DNA of 11,876 bases from Proteobacteria bacterium UBA2383 (GTDB lineage: Bacteria; Pseudomonadota; Gammaproteobacteria; Competibacterales; Competibacteraceae), in the NCBI GenBank assembly GCA_002343485.1, contig DDST01000185.1, forward strand, positions 39,062 through 50,937, given 5' to 3'. The position numbers and the translations under genes were made by a program. The notes beneath the pieces are model-generated. The model was not told where the DNA came from. It worked only from the letters and a program-made list of their open reading frames with translations, and searched no databases. Of this stretch, positions 1-5,514 are shown in pieces. Every line of letters begins with the position of its first letter. Within the stretch, counting starts at the first letter, position 1.

Positions 1-887
1 GGCAGCCCCTCGGGAATCGCCGCCACTGCTAAGGCTACGGCAGCCATGAACATTTCATTTGCGGATTGGCCGCGCCAGAGCACGCCTGCAACAAAGGTAA
101 GACTCGCAATCAGCACGATGGCAAAACTCAGCCAGCGCCCGAATTGTGCGATTTGTCTTAGCAACGGTGTGGCAATTTCCTCGACTTCCTCCAAAAGCGT
201 GCTGATTCGGCCAATTTCAGTTGCTTCACCCGTTGCTACTACCACGCCGGCGCCTTGGCCGTAGACCACTAGGGTGCCAGAGTAGGCCATATCGGTGCGA
301 TCGCCGATGGCAACATCGGCAGCAATCGGAGCGAGATTTTTACTGACCGCTGCGGCTTCGCCAGTCAAGACGGCTTCTTGAATACGCAGATTGCGAAGTT
401 CTATCAATCGCAGATCGGCGGGGACCTTGTCGCCGGATTGCAGCAGCACCCAGTCGCCAGGGACCAGCTCCTCGGCGGGGATTTCCCGGCGCTGGCCATC
501 GCGTAGCACCATCGCGTGTAATGACAGCATCTTGCGGATAGCGGCCATGGCGGATTCCGCCTTACCTTCCTGTATAAAGCCGGCAATGGCGTTGATAATG
601 ACTACGCCTAAGATAACAGCGGTGTCTACGCCGTGCCCCAGTGCAGCCGTGACAGAGGCAGAGGCCAACAACAGGTAGATCAGCACATTATGAAATTGCA
701 GCAGGAAGCGCACGAGTGGCCCACGCCGCTGAGGAGGGCGTAGACGATTGGGGCCGTGGATTGCCAGACGTTGGGCGGCTTCGCCGTCGCTCAGACCGTT
801 GGATGCAGTCTCCAGCTCCTGCAAGACCTGTTCAGGAGTGAGGGTGTGCCAGAGATGCGATTGTTGTGGAAGAAGTTGTTCTGTCAT
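1..887 (-). CDS. Cation-transporting P-type ATPase (P2 type), N-terminal part, runs off the left edge
   Basis: This reads as an ATP-driven inner-membrane cation pump of the P2 (Ca2+/Na+/Mg2+-like) group; the ion cannot be told. The frame is open for 295 codons from ATG at 887 to the window edge, against roughly 900 residues for the family. Visible parts in order: a cation-ATPase N-terminal domain (about residues 11-80), a first membrane hairpin (about 66-104), the actuator domain (about 120-235) with the dephosphorylation motif LTGEA (TGE at 175-177) and the preceding PGD and GDKVPAD motifs, a third membrane segment (about 252-270), and the start of M4 with the ion-binding motif IPEGLP at the edge. 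The DKTGT phosphorylation site and the nucleotide-binding domain lie outside the window. The start is supported by AAGGA (895-901, minus strand) seven bases upstream. The gene diverges from the signalling operon, and nothing in the sequence ties it to that operon. Confidence 0.93.
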   Translation of the reverse strand, partial: MTEQLLPQQSHLWHTLTPEQVLQELETASNGLSDGEAAQRLAIHGPNRLRPPQRRGPLVRFLLQFHNVLIYLLLASASVTAALGHGVDTAVILGVVIINAIAGFIQEGKAESAMAAIRKMLSLHAMVLRDGQRREIPAEELVPGDWVLLQSGDKVPADLRLIELRNLRIQEAVLTGEAAAVSKNLAPIAADVAIGDRTDMAYSGTLVVYGQGAGVVVATGEATEIGRISTLLEEVEEIATPLLRQIAQFGRWLSFAIVLIASLTFVAGVLWRGQSANEMFMAAVALAVAAIPEGL

Positions 888-925
888 GACGCTATTTCCT
901 TGCCATAGTCAGGGAATATCCTAAG

Positions 926-954
926 TTTGTAACAGTGTCTCCGTACGTCAGCAA
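926..954 (-). promoter_or_regulatory. Weak candidate sigma70 promoter for the ATPase gene
   Basis: On the minus strand TTGCTG (954-949) is followed by a 17-base spacer and TACAAA (931-926). The spacing is ideal, but the boxes match consensus at only 3/6 and 4/6. It lies about 40 bases upstream of the ATPase start. It is offered only as the best-placed candidate in the leader. Confidence 0.2.
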
Positions 955-1025
955 ATTGCAGGCAGCATGATGATGCTTCCAGAAGAAGCCAGGGGTGATA
1001 TTTGGGCGCCTTAGCAGGTTCCGCT

Positions 1026-1036
1026 GCTCCAGGAGC
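1026..1036. repeat. Short perfect inverted repeat (GCTCC-A-GGAGC)
   Basis: Two 5-base arms are separated by one base, giving an odd-centred palindrome of 11 bp. It sits 15 bases left of the larger inverted repeat at 1051-1069. No T-run follows on either strand, so it does not look like a terminator. A protein-binding site is possible, but chance occurrence cannot be excluded for a site this short. Confidence 0.35.
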
Positions 1037-1050
1037 CACTGACTCCATCC

Positions 1051-1069
1051 TGATTGGGCACTCCAATCA
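1051..1069. repeat. Perfect 7-5-7 inverted repeat, operator-like
   Basis: TGATTGG and CCAATCA are exact reverse complements separated by five bases (GCACT). The 19-bp site lies about 165 bp upstream of the ATPase start and 26 bases left of the -35 box of the candidate rightward promoter at 1095. The lack of a T-run argues against a terminator. The size and symmetry fit a dimeric regulator site, but the regulator cannot be named and no such gene is in the window. Confidence 0.4.
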
Positions 1070-1094
1070 ACATAAAATTAGTGTGAAGTAATGA

Positions 1095-1123
1095 TTGATA
1101 TTCAATTTGTCACGAGAAATAAA
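1095..1123 (+). promoter_or_regulatory. Candidate sigma70 promoter reading towards the signalling operon
   Basis: TTGATA (5/6 match to the -35 consensus) is followed by a 17-base spacer and AATAAA (4/6 match to the -10). Transcription would begin near 1130, upstream of the small ORF at 1206 and about 360 bases before the binding-protein gene. The leader would then be long. A closer promoter is not obvious between 1326 and 1480. Confidence 0.3.
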
Positions 1124-1205
1124 GGAAAACCGGAAAGGCTGTTTAGCATTCAAATCTATTTCATAGGCGCACATTATAAGTTACCGAAGCAGGATGGAGG
1201 TGCTA

Positions 1206-1325
1206 ATGAGTTTGAGCACTGGCGTGGGCGGCCATACGGAAGCCAATTTTTCACATGGCAGCTGTCTAGAATGCGCTGATGAAGCAGCGCAGCCAATACG
1301 TAAAAGCATACCGCCAAAAATTTGA
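1206..1325 (+). CDS. Possible small protein or leader peptide, 39 residues, function unknown
   Basis: ATG at 1206 follows GGAGGT (1196-1201), a near-perfect Shine-Dalgarno sequence with five bases between GGAGG and the ATG, the best ribosome binding site in the window. The frame runs 39 codons to TGA at 1323-1325. The peptide starts MSLSTGVGG, carries two histidines (10 and 17) and a Cys pair in SCLEC (Cys20 and Cys23, a CxxC), and ends in a basic, proline-containing tail (PIRKSIPPKI). It has no signal peptide or membrane segment. It could be a metal-binding microprotein, a regulatory leader ORF for the operon that begins 168 bases downstream, or a chance ORF. I do not recognise a family. The other-frame ORF at 1091-1279 overlaps it and has a poorer start. 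Confidence 0.3.
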   Translation: MSLSTGVGGHTEANFSHGSCLECADEAAQPIRKSIPPKI

Positions 1326-1410
1326 CCAATAAGAAACAAAGGTAATGAGTCGTGTTTTCTATGGGCAGAACGGGATGAATTACAATCGGGTTGTTCATCA
1401 CCCTTATCCG

Positions 1411-1447
1411 GAGTCATTGCTCTTGCGAGCAGCATCGAGTCATGACT
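1411..1447. repeat. Cluster of direct and inverted repeats upstream of the binding-protein gene
   Basis: GAGTCAT occurs at 1411-1417 and again at 1437-1443. Between the copies lies a small perfect hairpin, TGCTC-TTGC-GAGCA (1418-1431). The second copy is embedded in the perfect 10-bp palindrome AGTCATGACT (1438-1447). The cluster ends about 47 bases before the TTG start at 1494. It could be an operator or a structured mRNA leader; no specific regulator can be assigned. Confidence 0.35.
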
Positions 1448-1479
1448 GTTTTACCGACGCATGGTTGCCGTAACAGACC

Positions 1480-1486
1480 AAAGGAG
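1480..1486 (+). promoter_or_regulatory. Ribosome binding site that sets the start of the binding-protein gene
   Basis: AAAGGAG ends seven bases before TTG at 1494. The in-frame ATG at 1461 has no Shine-Dalgarno sequence, and the ATG at 1489 is out of frame and stops after two codons. The site therefore supports a TTG start at 1494, which also gives a clean signal peptide. Confidence 0.7.
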
Positions 1487-1493
1487 TAATGCA

Positions 1494-2540
1494 TTGAAAC
1501 CTGGAAAATTCCTCTATTGGGTATTAGGAGTCATCATGACAATGTGGGCGCTTCAATCTTGGAGCGCTGCTGCGGAAGATAACGGTGTAGTGCACAAAGC
1601 GCCGTACAAAATCCTCTATATCATGAGTTACCACTCACCGTGGCGCTGGACTGATGGCCAATTGGAAGGCTTTAAGGAAGGTATGGCAGATGCATCCGTT
1701 GAATATCAGGTGTTCCAGATGGACACCAAACGGAATAGCACGGCGGACGCAAAGGACAAGAAAGGCCAGGAGGCGCGCGCCTTGATCAAGTCGTGGCAAC
1801 CGGATCTCGTCTATACTACCGATGATGACGCTCAGGAATATGTCACCACTCACTATGTCAATAGGGCACTGCCCTTTGTATTCAGCGGGGTCAACAAGGA
1901 CCCGAAGAACTATAATTTCGTTGGCAGCAAAAATATTGCGGGTGTTCTAGAGCAGGAACACTTTGTTCAAACCATCAACCTGCTTAGACAGATCGCGCCG
2001 GGTGTCAAGCGAATCGCTGCCGTGTTCGACAGTGATGCCATGTGGGAGCCGGTGATGGCGCGCATGCGCGAGTATGTCACTCAAATTCCCGAGGTTGAAA
2101 TAGTGGCCTGGGATCGATTTCAGACTTTCGGCGAATACCAGCGCAAGATCAAGGAATATCCGGGTCAGGCGGACGCTATCGCCCTGATCGGCATCTTCAA
2201 CTTCAAAGACGCGCAAGGCAAAAATGTCCCCTATCAGGACGTATTGCGCTGGACCGCCGAGAACAGCACATTGCCCGATTGCAGTTTTTGGATTGATCGC
2301 GTGCATTACGGTACGTTGGCCGCTGTCACTGTCTCCGAGCGCGAACAGGGACTCGCGGCGGGCCGGTTGGCGCGGGCAATTTTGGTTGAAGGCCAGAATC
2401 CATCGAGTCTCCCGATGCGGCCTACTGTCAAGGGCCATGCTGTCGTTAGCTTGGCGCGCGCCAACAAACTGGGAATCAAGATTAAGAGCGGGGTGCTGCT
2501 TTCTGCTGAAGTGATCAAGAAATTCGATTGGGATCAATGA
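1494..2540 (+). CDS. Periplasmic solute-binding protein, ABC_sub_bind (PF04392) type, without transporter partners
   Basis: The predicted product has 348 residues from TTG 1494. Starting at ATG 1461 would add 11 residues in front of the signal peptide. Residues 1-27 form a Sec signal (MKPGKF, a hydrophobic stretch, then cleavage after SAAA near 27). There is no lipobox Cys, so a soluble periplasmic protein is expected. The mature N-terminus YKILYIMSYHSPWRWTDGQL is the typical opening of the ABC_sub_bind family, followed by an alternating alpha/beta two-lobe pattern (VYTTDDDAQ, LPFVFSGVN, IAAVFDS, ADAIALIGIFNF). Members bind small ligands, often of unknown identity. No permease or ATPase gene is adjacent. 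The stop is one base before the start of the sensor kinase gene, which suggests translational coupling and a sensory rather than transport role. The ligand cannot be deduced. A transporter encoded elsewhere remains possible. Confidence 0.88.
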   Translation: MKPGKFLYWVLGVIMTMWALQSWSAAAEDNGVVHKAPYKILYIMSYHSPWRWTDGQLEGFKEGMADASVEYQVFQMDTKRNSTADAKDKKGQEARALIKSWQPDLVYTTDDDAQEYVTTHYVNRALPFVFSGVNKDPKNYNFVGSKNIAGVLEQEHFVQTINLLRQIAPGVKRIAAVFDSDAMWEPVMARMREYVTQIPEVEIVAWDRFQTFGEYQRKIKEYPGQADAIALIGIFNFKDAQGKNVPYQDVLRWTAENSTLPDCSFWIDRVHYGTLAAVTVSEREQGLAAGRLARAILVEGQNPSSLPMRPTVKGHAVVSLARANKLGIKIKSGVLLSAEVIKKFDWDQ

Positions 2541-2541
2541 A

Positions 2542-5388
2542 ATGCAACTTGGGCTGCGTGCCAGAATCGTACTGATCGCGGCCAGCATCGTAGGAGTAAC
2601 AATCGCGGCTATCATCAGCGCCAGTGGATACCTCTTCTCAAGCCAGTATGAGAAGGCGCTTCAGTCGCGCTCGCTTGCTATCGGTAAGAGTTTGAAACTC
2701 CAGCTGGAGCGTATTCTGGCGTTGGGAATTGGTATCGAACACCTGACCGGCTTTGAAGAGCAGTGCCAGGAGGTCGTTCGCCTGTATCCGGGGATCAGCT
2801 ATGCATTGGTCGCCACGGATGACGGTCGAATCTTGTTCAGTAGCGAGCCGGTGGAGTTGGGCGGCCCCATTACGCAGCCCGCCTTGCTCGAAGCGCTGCG
2901 GCGAGACCGCGACTCGACTACGAAAACAAGCTTTGGTGTGATCCCTTCCTATACCGCGGTGACTCCAGTCTTCGGGCAAGATGGTGCACAGATCGCAAGC
3001 GTCGTAGTTGGTTTTCCCACGGAGCTGGTAGCAGACGAATTGCGGCGAGTGCTTTTTATCAGCGTTGGCATCGCTTTGCCTATCCTTATCGGTGGGACCG
3101 TGCTGCTGTTAGGTGCGCTCGCCGCATTCGTCACACGTCCGCTAAACCAGCTCATCGAAACGGTGGAGCACATCAGCCTTAACGGCACCGATCTGTCGGT
3201 GCGTGTCCCCGGACAACCGGGCGTGGCTGAGCTGGGTGCGCTCATCACCGCATTCAACCATATGCTTGATCAACTAGAGCAGCATGACACCCAGCTTCAG
3301 CTTGCCAAGGAGGCCGCCGAACGGGCGAATCGAGCGAAGGGTGAATTTCTGGCTATGATGAGTCACGAGATCCGCACCCCGCTGAATGGTGTCCTAGGCA
3401 TGACAGAATTATTACGGGAAACGGCGTTGACCGCTCAGCAACGCCGGTTTAGCGACACCATCCTGCATTCGAGTCAAGCATTATTGGCAATCATCAATGA
3501 TATTCTGAGCTTCTCCAAGATTGAAGCGGAGCGGTTGGAGTTAGAAACCGTGGCCTTTAACTTGCGGGAACTCATCGAAGAAACAGCCATGCTATTCGCC
3601 GGGCAAGCACATAGCAAAGGCTTAGAACTAATAGTTGATCTGGCGGCGGACCTGCCGGGCAGGGTGCAAGGTGATCCAGGGCGATTGCAGCAAGTTGTGA
3701 TGAACGTGGTCAGCAATGCCATCAAGTTCACCGGGCACGGCGAGGTGGTCATCCACCTTGCGGTAGTGGCGCAGGACACCCAAACCGCGCAACTGCATTT
3801 TACGGTCCGTGATACGGGAATCGGAATGACTCCGGAAGTACAAGCCCGGATTTTTGAAGCCTTTACCCAAGCGGATAGTTCCACCACTCGCCGCTATGGC
3901 GGTACCGGCCTAGGTTTGGCCATTTCCAAGCGTCTAATACAGCTCATGGGTGGCGATATGGGTGTTGAGAGTGCCCCGGACACCGGTTCGGCCTTCTGGT
4001 TTACCGTTACTCTGGCACGCTTGGAAGAATTGCCGTTGCCTCATGGCGATTTGCAAAATGTGCGCGTGTTGATGGTGGATGATAATGCTACCAGCCGCCA
4101 GATCCTCCATCGCCAGTTGAGTGGCTGGGGCATGCGTGATAATGGCGTAGCGAGCGGACGGGAAGCGCTCGCCGTGCTACGCCAGGCAGCCCAGGCGGGG
4201 GCCGCTTATGATCTCGCTATTCTCGATTGGCACATGCCCGGGATGGACGGCCTAGCGCTTGCCCAGCAAATTCGCGCTGATCTCAGCTTGAACACATTGC
4301 AGGTGCTCATACTCACTTCAAGCGGTTTGAATGAGACTGCGGCCCAGGCGTTGGCTGCCGGGATTGACTGCTGTTTACCCAAACCCGTGCGTCAAGCCGA
4401 ACTCTACGATGCCCTGTGCCGGCTGAGGCAATCAGCCGCCGCCCCAATGGCTCAACCTGGATCCTGTTGCTCCCTTCCGCTTGGGAATCGGCCACACTTC
4501 AATGGCCGAGTGCTAGTGGCCGAGGATAACCCGGTCAACCAGGAAGTCGCGCTGGCCATGCTCCAGCACTTGGGTTGCCAGGTGACAGTCGTTGGCGACG
4601 GGCGCGAGGCATTGGCGGCGTTAATGCGCGAACCATTTGATATGGTGCTCATGGATTGCCAGATGCCGGTGCTGGATGGTTTAGCCGCCACCGCCACCTG
4701 GCGGCAGCAGGAAAGCACCGCCCATGATCGGCGGATACCAATCATCGCCTTGACCGCTAACGTCATGAAGGGGATAAAGGAGAAATGCCGAGAGGCCGGA
4801 ATGGACGGTTATCTAAGTAAACCCTTCGAATATGAACAGTTGGCAACCATCCTAAGTGGCTGGTTGTCCCAGGAAGTCGTCACTACATCGCCCGCTATCA
4901 TGTCTTCCATTTCAACACAATCTCAGCTGCCGGTTTCAGATATCACTGCCAGCAACCCTGAGGCGGCTCTGCCAGTAGCCCCGCCTCTTTCATCGTCCCT
5001 GACTTCGACCGATTCGTTGCTGGATGAACGCATTCTGGCCCAAATCCGCGCCTTGCAGCGGCCTGGCCACCCCAGCATGCTGGGTAAAATCATCGGTCTC
5101 TATCTGGACAGCGCGCCAACGCTGCTTCAGCAGGTGCGTGAGGCCGTCGCCCGTGCTGATTCTGAAACACTGTGGAAGGCAGCACACAGCCTGAAATCGA
5201 GTAGCGCAAATCTAGGAGCGACGCAGTTGGTGGCCCTATGTAAGGAGCTGGAGCACGAAGGGCGGAATCAGCGCCTGGAAGACGCCCCTGCCTTGCTACG
5301 GGAGGTGGAACATTACTTTGCACGGGTGCGGGAAGCGCTGGCCGTGGAGATGGAGAAAGAGGCGAACCCTCCCTCTGCTGACCCATGA
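2542..5388 (+). CDS. Hybrid sensor histidine kinase with two receiver domains and a C-terminal HPt
   Basis: This 948-residue inner-membrane kinase is built like BarA/ArcB kinases. Order: TM1 (about 8-32), a periplasmic region of about 135 residues that looks Cache/PAS-like (ISYALVATDDGRILFSSE), TM2 (about 170-197), HAMP (about 198-250), a short coiled coil, HisKA with MSHEIRTPLNG (phospho-His275), and HATPase with N388/N392, DTGIGM (424-429) and GGTGLGLA (453-460). REC1 follows (D513/D514, phospho-Asp562, T592, K614), then REC2 (E661/D662, Asp705, T738, K760), a linker rich in Ser/Thr/Pro (about 780-825), and HPt (HSLKSSSANLG, His882). All key residues are present, so a His-Asp-His relay within one chain is plausible. 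The start has no strong ribosome binding site but lies one base after the preceding stop, which fits coupling. The likely final acceptor is the response regulator at 5515. The signal sensed is inferred to come from the upstream binding protein. Confidence 0.95.
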   Translation: MQLGLRARIVLIAASIVGVTIAAIISASGYLFSSQYEKALQSRSLAIGKSLKLQLERILALGIGIEHLTGFEEQCQEVVRLYPGISYALVATDDGRILFSSEPVELGGPITQPALLEALRRDRDSTTKTSFGVIPSYTAVTPVFGQDGAQIASVVVGFPTELVADELRRVLFISVGIALPILIGGTVLLLGALAAFVTRPLNQLIETVEHISLNGTDLSVRVPGQPGVAELGALITAFNHMLDQLEQHDTQLQLAKEAAERANRAKGEFLAMMSHEIRTPLNGVLGMTELLRETALTAQQRRFSDTILHSSQALLAIINDILSFSKIEAERLELETVAFNLRELIEETAMLFAGQAHSKGLELIVDLAADLPGRVQGDPGRLQQVVMNVVSNAIKFTGHGEVVIHLAVVAQDTQTAQLHFTVRDTGIGMTPEVQARIFEAFTQADSSTTRRYGGTGLGLAISKRLIQLMGGDMGVESAPDTGSAFWFTVTLARLEELPLPHGDLQNVRVLMVDDNATSRQILHRQLSGWGMRDNGVASGREALAVLRQAAQAGAAYDLAILDWHMPGMDGLALAQQIRADLSLNTLQVLILTSSGLNETAAQALAAGIDCCLPKPVRQAELYDALCRLRQSAAAPMAQPGSCCSLPLGNRPHFNGRVLVAEDNPVNQEVALAMLQHLGCQVTVVGDGREALAALMREPFDMVLMDCQMPVLDGLAATATWRQQESTAHDRRIPIIALTANVMKGIKEKCREAGMDGYLSKPFEYEQLATILSGWLSQEVVTTSPAIMSSISTQSQLPVSDITASNPEAALPVAPPLSSSLTSTDSLLDERILAQIRALQRPGHPSMLGKIIGLYLDSAPTLLQQVREAVARADSETLWKAAHSLKSSSANLGATQLVALCKELEHEGRNQRLEDAPALLREVEHYFARVREALAVEMEKEANPPSADP

Positions 5389-5504
5389 TGGTTAACCAGC
5401 AAACCACCCGCAAGCGCAACATCTTGGCCAGTTTGATCCGGGATTGCGGCAGATGCGCTGGAAACAACGCCGCAGGTCATTGTTGTTATCATGATGATTT
5501 AATT

Positions 5505-5508
5505 GGAA
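5505..5508 (+). promoter_or_regulatory. Ribosome binding site that sets the start of the response regulator gene
   Basis: GGAA at 5505-5508 lies six bases before ATG 5515. An in-frame TTG at 5503 overlaps this site and would add only four residues, so ATG 5515 is the better start. The gap from 5389 to 5514 shows no clear promoter or terminator; it begins with the 10-bp palindrome TGGTTAACCA (5389-5398). Confidence 0.55.
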
Positions 5509-5514
5509 ATAATA

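Larger units (their letters stand above)
888..1493. other. Intergenic region between divergent ATPase gene and signalling operon
   Basis: This stretch of about 600 bp carries no long convincing gene. Its right part (from about 1060) is more AT-rich than the flanking genes. It contains perfect inverted repeats at 1026-1036 and 1051-1069, a smaller one at 1094-1106 (ATTGA-TAT-TCAAT), a possible promoter at 1095-1123, a short ORF with a strong ribosome binding site (1206-1325), and a cluster of repeats at 1411-1447. It is the natural place for the control region of both flanking transcription units. Short overlapping ORFs occur on both strands at about 1170-1470 and look like mutual shadows. Confidence 0.6.

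Noticed and set aside
1345..1473. A 42-codon plus-strand ORF just before the binding-protein gene
   Set aside because: AAAGG lies only two bases before its ATG, too close to act as a ribosome binding site, and the peptide shows no domain or signal. It also runs through the repeat cluster at 1411-1447.
1947..2615. A 222-codon minus-strand ORF opposite the binding-protein gene
   Set aside because: It is a shadow of the real gene on the other strand; the plus-strand frame has clear family motifs and a signal peptide, and this one has neither.
5389..5398. Palindrome TGGTTAACCA directly after the kinase stop
   Set aside because: A single 10-bp palindrome with no partner, promoter or T-run; chance is a sufficient explanation.
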